From Hyphomicrobiales bacterium (GTDB lineage: Bacteria > Pseudomonadota > Alphaproteobacteria > Rhizobiales > Beijerinckiaceae): a stretch of DNA of 64,000 bases. The first letter of the stretch is position 1; each line of letters starts with the position of its first letter. Under the pieces are notes generated by a model. The model was not told the DNA's origin. It saw only the letters and a program-made list of their open reading frames with translations, and ran no database searches. This document shows, piece by piece, positions 52,313-64,000 of this stretch. The stretch is from NCBI GenBank assembly GCA_027483945.1, contig JAIXTM010000018.1, positions 124,001 through 188,000 of the forward strand, given 5' to 3'. The translations under genes and the position numbers were made by a program.

Positions 52313-52948
52313 TCAGTAGCCGCTTGCGGCGGCCTCGGCAAGGCGTGCGGCGTAACGCGCCATCAGGTCGACCTCCAGGTTGATGCGGTCGCCGGTGCGC
52401 CGCTCGCCCCAGGTGGTGACGGCGAGCGTGTGCGGGATCAGCAGGACGGAAAACAGGTCGCCCTCGACCTCGTTGATCGTCAGGGAGGTGCCGTCGAGCG
52501 AGACCGAGCCCTTTGGGGCGATGAAGCGCGCCAATTGCCGGGGCGCGCGGATGACGAAGCGGGTGGATGGCCCCCAGGGGCCGGCCTCGCCCGTGATCTC
52601 CTTGCGGTCGGTGATGGTGGCGATCCCATCGACATGGCCCGAGACGATATGTCCGCCAAGCTCATCGCCGACCTTGAGCGAGCGCTCCAGGTTGATCCGC
52701 GTGCCGGGCCGCCAGTCCTTGGCGGTGGTCTTCTCCAGCGTCTCGTTCGCAGCGTCTATGTCGAACCAGGCGCCGGTCTCCCCCGGACCGAAACCGACGA
52801 CCGTGAGGCACACGCCGGAACAGGCGATAGAGGCGCCCATGTCGATCGTCGCGGGATCGTAGCCGCTCTGGATCCGCACCCGGCGCAGGCGATCGGCGCC
52901 GGACACCGAGACGATTTCGCCTACATCCGTGACCAGTCCGGTGAACAT
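52313..52948 (-). CDS. ribE: Riboflavin synthase alpha subunit
   Basis: A 211-residue enzyme that dismutates lumazine to riboflavin. It begins with the invariant [12 protein letters not shown]. Two lumazine-binding repeats are visible, with [10 protein letters not shown] and, in the second, [26 protein letters not shown] marks the repeat junction. Its ATG overlaps the ribD stop by one base. Confidence 0.96.
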   Translation of the reverse strand: MFTGLVTDVGEIVSVSGADRLRRVRIQSGYDPATIDMGASIACSGVCLTVVGFGPGETGAWFDIDAANETLEKTTAKDWRPGTRINLERSLKVGDELGGHIVSGHVDGIATITDRKEITGEAGPWGPSTRFVIRAPRQLARFIAPKGSVSLDGTSLTINEVEGDLFSVLLIPHTLAVTTWGERRTGDRINLEVDLMARYAARLAEAAASGY

Positions 52949-54069
52949 CAGGCGATCCTCTCGTAGCGTTCGAAACGGTCCTGCCCGACGGCGAAGGCCT
53001 CGGCAAGGCGGTAGCGTGCCGCGTCCGCGATGGCGGCTGCGAGGCCGGGCCGGACGGCCGGGATACCCTCCTCGCCAAGCATGTGGGGCGCGACCGAGAG
53101 CACGATCTCGTCGGCAAGCCCCTGCTCCGCCAGCGCCTCGGCGACGGACGGCCCGCCTTCGGCATAAACGCGCGTGATGCCGCGCAGCGCCAGGAGGCGC
53201 AGCGCCTCCGTCAGATCGATCCGGCCGGCCCGGTCGCGAGGGACGCGCATCACCTCGACGCCGGCGGCGACGAGGGCCGTTTCGCCGTCTTTCGGCGCAT
53301 CCTCGGCGGCGATGACCCAGACCGGAATCTCGCCCGCCGTGCGAACCAGCGCGAGGCCGGCATCGAGCTGAAGCCGGCCGTCGAGTACCACCCGCACGGG
53401 CGAGAGGTGGTTGAGGCCCGGCAGGCGCACGTTCAGCATGGGATCGTCGGCAAGGACCGAGCCGATGCCGAGCATGATGGCGTCGTGTCTAGCGCGCTCC
53501 AGATGGACCCAGCGGCTCGCCTCGGGGCAGGACACGGCGATACGCCGTCCCCCTGCCCCGCCGGCATAGCCGTCGGCGGTGCGGGCGAGTTTCAGCGTCA
53601 CGGCGGGGCGCCCCTGCGTGACACGCAGGACATGGCCGCGCAGATCACGGGCCGCGTCGGCGCCGAGGACGCCGGTCGAGACGCGCACGCCTGACGAGCG
53701 CAGGAGCGCGTGGCCGAGGCCGGCGATCTGCGGGTTGGGATCGTCCATCGCCGAGACGACGCGGGCAATGCCGGACAGGATCGTATGCTCGACGCAGGGC
53801 GTGCCGCCGCGGATCGTGCGGTGCGAGCACGGCTCCAGCGTCACGTAGAGGGTCGCGCCGACCGCGGCGAGCCCCGCCTCCTCCAGCGCCACCGGCTCGG
53901 CATGGGGCCGGCCGCCGGGCTGCGTCCATCCCGTTCCGACGACGAGTGGGCCTTCGGGCGTTTCGCGCACCACGACCGCGCCGACGGACGGGTTGGGCCA
54001 GGTCGAGCCCGCGCCGCGCCGGCCCAGCGCGAGGGCATGGCGCATGAACCGCTCGTCGGCGCTGGTCAT
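52948..54069 (-). CDS. ribD: Bifunctional riboflavin deaminase/reductase RibD
   Basis: A 373-residue two-domain enzyme for the deaminase and reductase steps. The deaminase half shows [10 protein letters not shown] near 24, [11 protein letters not shown] near 55 and [20 protein letters not shown] near 72, the zinc site. The reductase half has [16 protein letters not shown] near 155 and [20 protein letters not shown] near 306. It overlaps nrdR (ATGA) upstream and ribE downstream. No FMN riboswitch precedes this operon in the window. Confidence 0.95.
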   Translation of the reverse strand: MTSADERFMRHALALGRRGAGSTWPNPSVGAVVVRETPEGPLVVGTGWTQPGGRPHAEPVALEEAGLAAVGATLYVTLEPCSHRTIRGGTPCVEHTILSGIARVVSAMDDPNPQIAGLGHALLRSSGVRVSTGVLGADAARDLRGHVLRVTQGRPAVTLKLARTADGYAGGAGGRRIAVSCPEASRWVHLERARHDAIMLGIGSVLADDPMLNVRLPGLNHLSPVRVVLDGRLQLDAGLALVRTAGEIPVWVIAAEDAPKDGETALVAAGVEVMRVPRDRAGRIDLTEALRLLALRGITRVYAEGGPSVAEALAEQGLADEIVLSVAPHMLGEEGIPAVRPGLAAAIADAARYRLAEAFAVGQDRFERYERIA

Positions 54070-54569
54070 CCCTTGGCGCCGGGGTCCCGCGCCGCGGCTT
54101 CCGGTACGGCGGCGGGTTCGTCGGCCGCCAGTTCGCCGATCAGGGCCTCGAAATCCTTGGTCTCGCGGAAATTCCGGTACACCGAGGCGAAGCGGATATA
54201 GGCCACGCCGTCGAGGCTCTTCAGCCCTTCCATGATGAGCTCGCCGATGGCTTCGCTTGCCACCTCGCTCTCGCCGGAGCTCTCCAGCTGCCGGACGATG
54301 CCGTTGACCATGCGCTCGATGCGCTCCGCCTCAACCGGCCGCTTGCGCAAGGCGACCTCGACCGAGCGCATGAGCTTGTCCCGGTCGAAGGGCGTGCGCC
54401 GTCCCGAGCGCTTGACCACCGTCAGTTCGCGCAGCTGGACGCGCTCGAAGGTCGTGAAGCGCCCGCCGCAATCGGGGCAGATGCGGCGGCGGCGGATGGT
54501 GGAATGATCGTCGGAGGGACGGGAATCCTTCACCTGGGTGTCGAGCGACCCGCAATACGGACAGCGCAT
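54066..54569 (-). CDS. nrdR: Transcriptional repressor NrdR
   Basis: A 167-residue ATP-cone regulator of ribonucleotide reductase genes. The zinc ribbon has Cys 3, 6, 31 and 34 (MRCPYCGS and RICPDCGG), followed by the ATP-cone with [18 protein letters not shown] near 53. The tail is longer than usual, ending AARDPGAKG. It lies 19 bases after glyA and overlaps ribD by four bases. Confidence 0.96.
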   Translation of the reverse strand: MRCPYCGSLDTQVKDSRPSDDHSTIRRRRICPDCGGRFTTFERVQLRELTVVKRSGRRTPFDRDKLMRSVEVALRKRPVEAERIERMVNGIVRQLESSGESEVASEAIGELIMEGLKSLDGVAYIRFASVYRNFRETKDFEALIGELAADEPAAVPEAAARDPGAKG

Positions 54570-54588
54570 GGCCCGCCCTCCCCGCCGG

Positions 54589-55890
54589 TCAGGCGTAGAT
54601 GGGGAAGCGGCGCGTCAGGTCCTGCGCCTTCGCCTTCACGGCCGCCTCGACGGAGGCGTTGCCCTCCTCGCCATTGGCGGCAAGCCCGTCCAGCACCTCG
54701 ACGACGAGTTCGCCGACCTTCTTGAACTCGGCGACGCCAAAGCCGCGCGAGGTGGCGGCCGGGGTGCCGAGCCGGATGCCTGACGTGACCATCGGCTTCT
54801 CGGGATCGAACGGCACGCCGTTCTTGTTGCAGGTGATGTGCGCGCGGCCGAGCGCGGCCTCGGCAGCCTTGCCGGTCAGCTTCTTGGGCCGCAGGTCCAC
54901 CAGCATGAGGTGGTTGTCGGTGCCGCCGGTGACGATGTCGTAGCCGCCGGCCCGGATCGTCTCGGCGAGCGCCTTGGCGTTTTCCACGACGGCGCGGGCA
55001 TAGACCTTGAATTCCGGCCGCAGGGCTTCGCCGAAGGCAACGGCCTTGGCGGCGATCACGTGCATGAGCGGGCCGCCCTGCAGGCCGGGGAAGATCGCCG
55101 AGTTGATCTTCTTGGCCAGATCCTCGTCGTTGGTGAGGATCAGGCCGCCGCGCGGGCCGCGCAGGGTCTTGTGCGTCGTGGACGTCGCGACATGGGCATG
55201 AGGGAACGGCGAGGGATGGGAGCCGCCCGCGACGAGCCCTGCGAAATGCGCCATGTCCACCATGAAATAGGCGCCAACCTTGTCGGCGATCTCACGGAAG
55301 CGCGGGAAGTCCCAGTGGCGGGCGTAAGCCGAGCCGCCGGCGATGATCACCTTGGGCTTGTGCTCCAGCGCCAGGCGCTCCACCGCATCCATGTCCACCT
55401 TCTGGTCGGTGACGCAGACGCCGTAGCTGACGACGTTGAACCACTTGCCGGACATGTTGGGCGGGGCGCCGTGGGTCAGGTGCCCGCCGGCGGCGAGGTC
55501 GAGGCCCATGAACGTGTCGCCCGGCTTCATCAGCGCCATGAACACGGCCTGGTTCGCCTGGCTGCCGGAATTGGGCTGGACGTTGGCGAACCTGGCGTCG
55601 AACAGCCGGCAGGCGCGCTCGATCGCCAGCTTCTCGGCGATATCCACGAACTGGCAGCCGCCGTAATAGCGGCGGCCCGGATAGCCCTCGGCGTACTTGT
55701 TCGTCATCACCGAGCCCTGCGCCTCCAGCACGGCGCGGGAGACGATGTTCTCGGAGGCGATCAGCTCGATCTCGTCGCGCTGGCGGTTCAGTTCCAGGTC
55801 GATGGCACGGGCGATCTCGGGATCGGCATCCGCCAGGCCCGCGGAGAAGAAGCTGTTGGAGAGATGCTTGCTGGCTTCGCTCGCGGTCAT
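54589..55890 (-). CDS. glyA: Serine hydroxymethyltransferase
   Basis: A 433-residue PLP enzyme interconverting serine and glycine with tetrahydrofolate. The PLP lysine lies in [15 protein letters not shown] near 240. Other signatures are [20 protein letters not shown] near 40, [20 protein letters not shown] near 62, and [20 protein letters not shown] near 212. It heads the operon glyA-nrdR-ribD-ribE-ribH-nusB-thiL. No riboswitch was noticed in the 138 bases upstream. Confidence 0.97.
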   Translation of the reverse strand: MTASEASKHLSNSFFSAGLADADPEIARAIDLELNRQRDEIELIASENIVSRAVLEAQGSVMTNKYAEGYPGRRYYGGCQFVDIAEKLAIERACRLFDARFANVQPNSGSQANQAVFMALMKPGDTFMGLDLAAGGHLTHGAPPNMSGKWFNVVSYGVCVTDQKVDMDAVERLALEHKPKVIIAGGSAYARHWDFPRFREIADKVGAYFMVDMAHFAGLVAGGSHPSPFPHAHVATSTTHKTLRGPRGGLILTNDEDLAKKINSAIFPGLQGGPLMHVIAAKAVAFGEALRPEFKVYARAVVENAKALAETIRAGGYDIVTGGTDNHLMLVDLRPKKLTGKAAEAALGRAHITCNKNGVPFDPEKPMVTSGIRLGTPAATSRGFGVAEFKKVGELVVEVLDGLAANGEEGNASVEAAVKAKAQDLTRRFPIYA

Positions 55891-56028
55891 GACGGCCTCG
55901 TGGTTCGTGGAACTCTCGCCGGCGGATATCCGTAGTGCGCCAAGGGCCCGGACCCGCCTAGATGTTGCGGGGTCCGCTTATCACGGGCCGCCCGGCCCGC
56001 CAACCGCCGCACGCATGGGCCTGAACGG

Positions 56029-56054
56029 AAAAGCCCGCCGGATGGCGGGCTTTT
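56029..56054. terminator. Bidirectional terminator beyond the L,D-transpeptidase
   Basis: An 11-bp perfect stem (56029-56039 with 56044-56054, four-base loop) has A-run and T-run on its two sides. It lies 26 bases after the stop of the L,D-transpeptidase gene on the minus strand. Confidence 0.85.
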
Positions 56055-56079
56055 GAAGAGCTTGCGACAGCGGGCCGCG

Positions 56080-57348
56080 TCAGTCCATGTCGGCCTGCGC
56101 CACCGGCGTGCGGCCGAGGCCGTCCTTGCCGTAGATGTCGTCGCGGAACTGGATGACCCCGTCCGGGCCGGCCCAGGCGGTGACGTAGACCCAGTAGACC
56201 GGCACCGGCGAGGACAGGCGCGCATCGATGCGTTCGCCGGATTGCAGCACGCGGTCGATCTGCTCGCGATCCCAGCCGGGCGTGTCCTTGAGCAGCCAGG
56301 TGATGTAGTCGCGCACGTTCTGCACGCGGATGCAGCCCGAGGAGACGAAACGGAAATCGTCACCGAAGATGCCCTTGGCCGGCGTGTCGTGCATGTACAC
56401 GCCGTGCGGGCTCGGGATGTTGATGCGCACGAAGCCGAGCGAGTTGAACTCGCCGCCCGGATCCTGGCGGAACGTGTAGCGGGTCGCCTCGTCCGAGTTC
56501 CAGTTGACGGAAGCCGGCGAGATCTCCTGGCCGTTGGCGATGATGCGGATGCGGTTCTCGGTCAGGTAGGTCGGCTCGACCCGCATCTTGGGGATGAGGT
56601 CCTTCTTGATGATCGAGGCCGGCACGGTCCAGGTCGGGTTGAAATTGATCTCCGGAATGCGCGTCTGGAGGATCGGCGACTGCCGGTCGATCTTGCCGAC
56701 GCCGGCGGCGTGGCGCGTCGCGACGACGTCGTTCTCCACCGTCTCCACGAGCGCGGCCGGAATGTTGGCGACGACGTAGCGCTGGCCCAGATTGCCCGAA
56801 TAGGACCGCAGGCGGACGATGTTGATCTCAAGCTGGCGCAGGCGGGTCTCCGCCGGGACGTTGAGCGCCGCGAGCGTCGTGTTGTTGACGGCGCCGGTGG
56901 CGTTCAGGCCATGGCGCGTCTGGAAGCGGCGGACGGCCGCCTCGACATACGAATCGTAGACCTGCGAGGATCCGGCCGCCGGATCGAGGTCGCCGGAGGT
57001 GATGAGGCGCTGACGGAGGGCAACGACCGCCGGGCTGCGGGCGCCCACACGGAGCCGCTCGTTGAGCGAAAGCGGACGCCACCCGCCCTGCCCGACCAGC
57101 TGCCGGTACTGCTCGATGGCCTGCTCGGTCGCCGCCAGCGTCTGGGGCGAGAGAACCGGCACGAACGACCGCGACACCTTCATGCCCGCCGAGGCATCGT
57201 AGGACTGGACCCATTCGGCGGACCCGCCGACGAAATCTCCGGGAGCGGCCACGGCGCGGCCGGCCATGAGGGCGGCGGCGGACACGGCGAGCGAGCCGAG
57301 CGCGAAGCTGCGGCGGGTGAGACCAGAGGCGAAGTTGCGCGAATTCAT
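56080..57348 (-). CDS. Tat-exported L,D-transpeptidase with peptidoglycan-binding domain
   Basis: A 422-residue YkuD-type transpeptidase that forms 3-3 peptidoglycan crosslinks. The N-terminus has a twin-arginine signal (GLTRRSFALGSL, RR at about 12-13). A peptidoglycan-binding domain follows (VEAAVRRFQTRHGLNATGAV near 140), then the YkuD domain with HGVYMHDTPAKGIF near 316 and the catalytic Cys in SSGCIRVQN near 340. The start at 57348 gives a proper Tat signal; longer frames add leader without signal character. The LdtR-type regulator gene lies just upstream on the same strand, matching the known LdtR-Ldt pair of Liberibacter and relatives. Confidence 0.93.
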   Translation of the reverse strand: MNSRNFASGLTRRSFALGSLAVSAAALMAGRAVAAPGDFVGGSAEWVQSYDASAGMKVSRSFVPVLSPQTLAATEQAIEQYRQLVGQGGWRPLSLNERLRVGARSPAVVALRQRLITSGDLDPAAGSSQVYDSYVEAAVRRFQTRHGLNATGAVNNTTLAALNVPAETRLRQLEINIVRLRSYSGNLGQRYVVANIPAALVETVENDVVATRHAAGVGKIDRQSPILQTRIPEINFNPTWTVPASIIKKDLIPKMRVEPTYLTENRIRIIANGQEISPASVNWNSDEATRYTFRQDPGGEFNSLGFVRINIPSPHGVYMHDTPAKGIFGDDFRFVSSGCIRVQNVRDYITWLLKDTPGWDREQIDRVLQSGERIDARLSSPVPVYWVYVTAWAGPDGVIQFRDDIYGKDGLGRTPVAQADMD

Positions 57349-57560
57349 CGTCGATCCAGTATCCAGCATATCAGCAGGCGCGCCGGTACGGCGCATCGTC
57401 CCCAGCCGGGTTCCTTCCCAAATCTGAAGGAACACCGTTAAGCAAGCGTGAGGAAGGCCAACAGTCGGGCCGATTTATGGCAGATCGGGCTGCAAGCGAA
57501 GCGCCGCCCCCGCATGGCGGCGTTGCGTGGCGCCGATGCATCAGCCGCGGGCCGGAACGG

Positions 57561-57594
57561 CAAGGCCCCGGCGCCTTGCGGAGCCGGGGCCTTG
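57561..57594 (-). terminator. Hairpin after the ldtR-type gene
   Basis: A perfect 12-bp stem (57561-57572 with 57583-57594, ten-base loop), 24 bases after the stop of the LdtR-type gene on the minus strand. The T-run is short, so termination may be partial. Confidence 0.6.
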
Positions 57595-57617
57595 ACCCGA
57601 TTGCCTTTTCCGGACCG

Positions 57618-58130
57618 TCAGAGACGGTAGCGGATCTGATCGGTCCAGTAGCGCTCCAGGCGCACGAGGGCCTGATTGAGCCGCTTGAAGTCGTCCATCG
57701 AGATGCCGCCGATCGGCTCGACCGTGCGGATATGCTTCTCGTAGAGCCGGTTCACGATCTCGTGCACCTGCCGGCCCTTGTCGGTCAGGCTGATGCGGAC
57801 CGAGCGGCGGTCGATGCGGGAGCGGGCGTGATGCAGGTACCCCATCTCGACCAGCTTCTTGACGTTGTAGGAGACGTTCGAGCCCAGATAGTAGCCGCGG
57901 GTGCGCAGCTCGCTCGCGGTCAGCTCCTTGTCGCCGATATTGTAGAGCAGCAGGGCCTGGACGCTGTTGACGTCATCGCGGCCGCGGCGCTCGAACTCGT
58001 CCTTGATCACGTCCAGCAGGCGGCGATGCAGCCGCTCGACGAGCGTCAGGGCCTCAAGGTAGAGCGGCTTGATTTCGGTCTCGACGGCGGGAGCCGGCTG
58101 AGTATCGATGGTCTTCGCTGCAGTCTTCAT
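57618..58130 (-). CDS. ldtR: LdtR-type MarR regulator
   Basis: A 170-residue winged-helix regulator of the MarR fold. The core is DDVNSVQALLLYNIGDKELT near 60, ELRTRGYYLGSNVSYNVKKL near 85, and MGYLHHARSRIDRRSVRISL near 107. This is the LdtR lineage, described as controlling an L,D-transpeptidase and osmotic stress tolerance in Liberibacter and Sinorhizobium; the transpeptidase gene next door supports the name. The start at 58130 has GAGG upstream; an alternative lies 39 bases upstream. Direct repeats upstream (58236, 58261) may be its binding sites. Confidence 0.88.
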   Translation of the reverse strand: MKTAAKTIDTQPAPAVETEIKPLYLEALTLVERLHRRLLDVIKDEFERRGRDDVNSVQALLLYNIGDKELTASELRTRGYYLGSNVSYNVKKLVEMGYLHHARSRIDRRSVRISLTDKGRQVHEIVNRLYEKHIRTVEPIGGISMDDFKRLNQALVRLERYWTDQIRYRL

Positions 58131-58235
58131 CGTACGCCTCACCTGTTTTATTTGTCTCGCCGGATTCAAGTCCGGTCTGAATGTGAGGAGGACCGTAGCG
58201 TTCCACCGATGAAAACGAGTTTAAATATCGCGATG

Positions 58236-58268
58236 AATCAAAGGTTTCCTGTTTGGCGTTAATCAAAG
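58236..58268. repeat. Direct repeat AATCAAAG upstream of ldtR
   Basis: Two identical copies of AATCAAAG (58236-58243 and 58261-58268), 25 bases start to start, lie in an AT-rich stretch between ldtR and the DUF6163 gene. This stretch stands out against the GC-rich surroundings and is a candidate operator. Confidence 0.45.
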
Positions 58269-58324
58269 ACGAATTCGAACTATCTTTACCTAAACGCCGG
58301 GTAAGGATGAGCCTTCGATGGCCG

Positions 58325-58729
58325 TCACCCTTCTTCCCGCGAGGCGAGCCAGGAAACGGTAAGGTAAGCGAAGACCAAACCCAGCTGCGCGATCATGACC
58401 GGAGGGCCGAGCGTGACGATGCGCGGGAAGAAGGCGCCCAGGATGATGTGGCTCATCACGGCGAGGATCCACAGGACCCCGCCCCAGGTGGAGGTCAGCC
58501 ACAGGCCGACGCCGGCGATGATGTCGATGAGGGCGAAGTAGACCAGGGTCGCCTGGAACGAGGTGGCCTTGCCCTCCAGCCCGCCGCCGAGCAGCAGCGC
58601 CCAGGACATCAGCCCCTTGGCGATCCACAGGACCGCCAGCGTCCGCAGGAACCAGACGAGAACGACGCCCCAGCGCAGCCTGCGCGGCCGGGCTTCCACG
58701 GGCGCCTGTCCGGATTGGGTGCGGCTCAC
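58325..58729 (-). CDS. DUF6163-like small membrane protein
   Basis: A 134-residue protein with about four hydrophobic segments (20-45, 58-78, 84-105 and 108-128). The pattern WGVVLVWFLRTLAVLWIAKG and then LTSTWGGVLWILAVMSHIIL matches proteins commonly placed beside ldtR in Hyphomicrobiales, as I recall DUF6163. Function is unknown. It begins one base after the end of the upstream hydrolase gene and is probably translated with it. Confidence 0.75.
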   Translation of the reverse strand: MSRTQSGQAPVEARPRRLRWGVVLVWFLRTLAVLWIAKGLMSWALLLGGGLEGKATSFQATLVYFALIDIIAGVGLWLTSTWGGVLWILAVMSHIILGAFFPRIVTLGPPVMIAQLGLVFAYLTVSWLASREEG

Positions 58730-58730
58730 G

Positions 58731-59810
58731 TCATCCCTCTCGCGCCGCCAGCAACTCCTTGTGCGGCGGCAGCGGCTCGAAATAGCGCGCGATCATGGCG
58801 GCGTCGACCGCCTCGATGCGGTCCGGCCGCCAGACGGGCTTCTGATCCTTGTCCACGATGACGGCGCGCACGCCTTCGAAGAAATCGTGGCCCTCCACGA
58901 TGCGCGACACGATGCGCATCTCCATCGCCATGGCCGATTCGAAGTCCATCGCCGCGCCGCGCCGCATCTGCTCCAGCGCGATGGCCTGGGACGTGGGCGA
59001 CTTGGCGAGCATGGAGCCGAGCGCCCTTGCGGCCAGCGGGCTGGTGGCGGAGGCCATCCGAAGCGCCTCCAGGATCTCGGCGATCGAACCGCCGTCGAAG
59101 CAGCGGTCGATGACCGGCCGCTCGGCAAGCGCGGGCGAAGGGCCGGGGTCGAGCGGAGCCAAAGCCAGAGCTTCGTCCACGTCCATCCCTTCGCAAAGCG
59201 CGTCGCGAACCTTGCCGAGGCCGTCCGAGCGGACGCAATGGGTGACCAGCCCGAGCCCGGCAGCGTCGGCGATGCCGATCCGCTCGCCGGTCAGGGCGAG
59301 CCAGGTCCCCGTGCGGCCCGGCAGGCGCGGCAGGGCGTAGGAGCCGCCGACATCGGGGAAGAAGCCGATCCCGACCTCCGGCATGGCGAAGAGGTATTTG
59401 TCCGTGCCGACGACGTGCGACCCGTGCAGGGAGACGCCGACCCCGCCGCCCATGACGATCCCGTCGATCAGCGAGATGTAGGGCTTCGGGTAGCGCTTGA
59501 TGCGGATGTTGAGGCGGTACTCGTCGGCCCAGAAGGCGAGCGCCTCGTCCGCCCTGCCCGCCTTGCACTGCTCCGTCACCAGCCGGATATCGCCGCCGGC
59601 GCAGAAGGCGCGGTCTCCGGCGCCGGTGACGACGATGCGCGTGACGGCAGGGTCGCTCTCCCATTCGTCCAGCGCCTGCGCCAGTCCCTTCACCATGGGA
59701 TGGTTCAGCGCGTTCAGCGCCTTTGGCCGGTTGAGGACGACGAAGCCGGCGGCGCCGCGGCGCTCGCAGACGATATCCGGCGTCGGCGCTGTGGTCTCGG
59801 CATCCGTCAT
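58731..59810 (-). CDS. 3-hydroxyisobutyryl-CoA hydrolase-like enoyl-CoA hydratase/isomerase
   Basis: A 359-residue crotonase-fold protein of the HIBCH group, which hydrolyses 3-hydroxyisobutyryl-CoA in valine breakdown. Signatures are VLNRPKALNALNHPMVKGL near 24, GAGDRAFCAGGDIRLV near 60, and DGIVMGGGVGVSLHGSHVVG near 107, with MPEVGIGFFPDVGGSY near 133. The C-terminal half carries the extended HIBCH helices, which ordinary enoyl-CoA hydratases lack. The start at 59810 (MTDAETT) has AAGGA upstream. It is divergent from hemB. Confidence 0.9.
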   Translation of the reverse strand: MTDAETTAPTPDIVCERRGAAGFVVLNRPKALNALNHPMVKGLAQALDEWESDPAVTRIVVTGAGDRAFCAGGDIRLVTEQCKAGRADEALAFWADEYRLNIRIKRYPKPYISLIDGIVMGGGVGVSLHGSHVVGTDKYLFAMPEVGIGFFPDVGGSYALPRLPGRTGTWLALTGERIGIADAAGLGLVTHCVRSDGLGKVRDALCEGMDVDEALALAPLDPGPSPALAERPVIDRCFDGGSIAEILEALRMASATSPLAARALGSMLAKSPTSQAIALEQMRRGAAMDFESAMAMEMRIVSRIVEGHDFFEGVRAVIVDKDQKPVWRPDRIEAVDAAMIARYFEPLPPHKELLAAREG

Positions 59811-59923
59811 GGCGGGGTCCTTCCGTTCGGCGGGCGAAGCGTTTGCCGAAGGCCGCGCCAGCGTCAACCATGCAGCAGCGCGCGGCGCGGCGTGCGCTTT
59901 CGACGGGAGGAGCCCTGTGATAA

Positions 59924-62282
<2,359 letters not shown>

Positions 62283-62286
<4 letters not shown>

Positions 62287-63548
62287 CCGGCGAGACCTTC
62301 GCCATCGACCTCGCCGCGATCGAGGCTGCCGCCGCGACCATCGCGGGCCATGTCCTGCGCACGCCGCAGACCATCGCGCCGCGGCTATCCGACCTCACCG
62401 GCGCGGCCGTCGTCGTGAAGCATGAGACCATGCAGGCGACGGCCTCGTTCAAGGAGCGCGGCGCCGCCAACAAGCTGCTCTCGCTCGCCGCGGAGGACCG
62501 GGCGCGCGGCGTCATCGCCATGTCCGCCGGCAACCATGCCCAGGCCGTCGCCTATCACGCCCGCCGGTTCGGCTGCCCGGCAACCATCGTGATGCCGCGC
62601 GACACGCCGCTGGTGAAGGTGGAGAACACGCGCAGCCACGGCGCCCGCGTCGTGCTCGACGGCGACACGCTGGGCGAGGCGGCCGCGCGGGCGCGCGAGA
62701 TCGCTGACGCCGAGGGCCTCGTCTTCGTGCACCCTTATGACGACCCGGCGGTCATGGCCGGCCAGGGCACGATCGCACTGGAGATGCTGGCAGACGACCC
62801 CTCGCTCGAGGTCCTGGTCGTGCCCATCGGCGGGGGCGGCCTGTGCTCGGGGATCGCGGTCGCCGCCAAGGCGCTGCGGCCCGACATCGAGATCGTCGGC
62901 GTCGAAGCGGCGCTCTATCCGTCCTTCAGCAACGCCCTTGGCGGCGGCAACGCACCCATCGGCGGGCCGACGCTGGCGGAAGGCATCGCGGTGAAGGATG
63001 TCGGGCAGCTGACCCTGCCGATCGTCAGATCGCTCGTCAGCGACATCGTCCTCGTGCCCGAGGCGCTGGTGGAGCGCGCCGTCTATTCCTTCGCCGCCCA
63101 TCACCGCAGCCTCGCCGAGGGCGCGGGCGCGGCGGGGCTCGCCGCCATGCTGGCGCAGCCGGAGCGCTTCCGTGGCCGCCGTGTCGGCCTCGTCCTGTGC
63201 GGCGGCAATATCGATGCGCGCCTCCTGTCCGCTGTGATGATCCGCGAGTTGGAGCGCGAGGAACGGATCGTGTCGTTCCGCATTACCACAAGCGACCGGC
63301 CGGGCCTGCTCGGCCGCATCGCCTCGCGCCTGGGCGAGCTGGGCGCGAACATCCTGGAGGTCAGCCATGGGCGGCTGTTCCTCGATGTGCCGGCCAAGGG
63401 CGTCTCCGTCGACCTGACCATCGAGACGCGCGGCGCCGATCATTCGCAGGCGATCATGAAGGCGCTGGCCGAAGACGGCATGGATCCGCGCCGGATCGAC
63501 GCCCGCGACCACAGGGACTTCACGCAAGGCGGGAGCACGGCATCATGA
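62283..63548 (+). CDS. ilvA: Threonine ammonia-lyase with C-terminal ACT domain
   Basis: A 421-residue PLP enzyme that deaminates threonine (or serine). The PLP lysine is in ATASFKERGAANK near 55. The phosphate-binding loop is VPIGGGGLCSGIAV near 180, and SAGNHAQAVAYHARRFG is near 80. A C-terminal ACT regulatory domain starts at about 330 (FRITTSDRPGLLGRIASRLG). One ACT domain rather than the two of IlvA suggests a catabolic-type enzyme; the symbol is therefore tentative. It overlaps the LivH-like gene (ATGA) and the RDD gene. Confidence 0.88.
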
Positions 63549-64000
63549 GTTCAACCGGACCGACGGGAACGCAGCAAAGCGGACAGGTTCTGCCGCCGGT
63601 CCAGGACGGCGCCTATTCGGGCGTCCTGTGGTCCCGGCTGATCGCCTATGCGATCGACCTCTTGATGATCCTGATCTTCACCGGCATCCTCGGCTTCGCG
63701 ATCTTCATCGTCGGCATCGTGACGCTGGGACTCGGCTGGTTCCTGTTCCCGCTCCTTGCCGGGTCGGGCGTCCTCTACAGCGCGATCACGGTCGGCGGCC
63801 GGAAGCAATCGACGCTGGGCATGCGGATGATGGGCCTGAAGGTCGTCACCTCCTCCGGCCGCGCGCCGGACTTCATCGGCGCGGCGATCCACTCGCTGCT
63901 CTTCTACGTCGCCGCCACCACGATGCTGCTCCTGGCAATCGACATCCTGATCGGCCTCGCCCGGCAAGACAGGCGGCTGGGACACGATCTCGTCGTCGAC
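63545..64000 (+). CDS. RDD family membrane protein, cut by window end
   Basis: The first 152 residues of an RDD protein. After a polar N-terminus, SRLIAYAIDLLMILIFTGIL begins near 30 and holds the Arg-Asp pattern of the family; a second pair of membrane segments starts near 55, then GGRKQSTLGMRMMGLKVVTS near 92 and ARQDRRLGHDLVVD at the end of the window. The ATG overlaps the upstream stop (ATGA), so the operon hemB-livH-like-ilvA-RDD is closely coupled. The role is unknown. Confidence 0.88.
   Translation, partial: MSSTGPTGTQQSGQVLPPVQDGAYSGVLWSRLIAYAIDLLMILIFTGILGFAIFIVGIVTLGLGWFLFPLLAGSGVLYSAITVGGRKQSTLGMRMMGLKVVTSSGRAPDFIGAAIHSLLFYVAATTMLLLAIDILIGLARQDRRLGHDLVVD

Noticed and set aside
52948-55890. 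Riboswitch for FMN or TPP within the riboflavin/thiamine operon
   Set aside because: Genes are overlapping or nearly so, leaving no room for an aptamer before ribD or thiL; nothing like one was seen before glyA.

Overview
The window is a GC-rich chromosomal segment of an alphaproteobacterium, most likely a member of the Hyphomicrobiales (Rhizobiales). The evidence is gene content and order: mfd-sdhE-recG, plsX-fabH-ihfA-merR beside a CBP3-like chaperone and bamE, glyA-nrdR-ribD-ribE-ribH-nusB-thiL-hppA, ctaA next to a DUF2842 gene, an L,D-transpeptidase beside an LdtR-type MarR regulator, an IalB-family protein, and a HemB with the Mg-type (cysteine-free) metal site. No phage, transposase, plasmid or CRISPR feature was seen. 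It reads as ordinary chromosome with a few accessory patches. The genus cannot be fixed from the sequence alone.

Layout. 1-2.5 kb: the end of an unknown gene, an IalB-family exported protein with a Pro/Gln repeat, and a degenerate acyl-CoA-synthetase-like protein. 2.5-9.4 kb: DNA repair and helicase genes (mfd, recG), sdhE and a DUF502 membrane protein. 9.5-12.9 kb: glmS and glmU (UDP-GlcNAc supply). 13-17.7 kb: opgG-opgH (periplasmic glucans), an SMR exporter and a small membrane protein. 17.7-22 kb: a 42-bp tandem repeat, a TetR regulator with two VOC proteins, tRNA-Lys, a double-hotdog MaoC protein and rplM-rpsI. 22-29.6 kb: a Cys-rich secreted protein, a thioesterase, tRNA-Asn, and a five-gene operon (photolyase, FAD oxidoreductase, DUF1365, CFA-synthase-like methyltransferase, GPH transporter) behind a promoter that looks like a singlet-oxygen-response (RpoE/ChrR, ECF11) site. 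29.6-30.9 kb: heme A synthase and DUF2842.

30.9-41.3 kb is an exopolysaccharide locus: polysaccharide deacetylase, CelD-type acetyltransferase, Wzc/GumC-like co-polymerase with a ruined kinase domain, Wza-like lipoprotein, two GT4 glycosyltransferases, an initiating polyprenyl-P hexose-1-P transferase and a Wzy/O-antigen-ligase-like protein. No flippase is visible. 41.4-47.9 kb: tRNA-Pro, two small unknown ORFs, MerR, ihfA, fabH, plsX, DUF177, CBP3-like chaperone, bamE and a PaiB-like protein. 47.9-55.9 kb: H+-pyrophosphatase followed upstream by the thiL/nusB/riboflavin/nrdR/glyA operon. 56-58.7 kb: L,D-transpeptidase, its likely regulator LdtR and a small membrane protein. 58.7-64 kb: 3-hydroxyisobutyryl-CoA hydrolase, then divergently hemB, an orphan LivH-like permease fused to a lipoprotein-like domain, threonine dehydratase and an RDD protein cut by the window end.

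Genes are tightly packed, with ATGA/GTGA overlaps inside operons and several tail-to-tail overlaps. No gene-free stretch exceeds 300 bases; the longest is 41503-41796 after tRNA-Pro. The most unusual items are the predicted photo-oxidative-stress lipid operon and its nested promoter, the two catalytically degenerate proteins, the lipobox-LivH fusion, the 42-bp repeat, and a perfect hairpin spanning two convergent stop codons.
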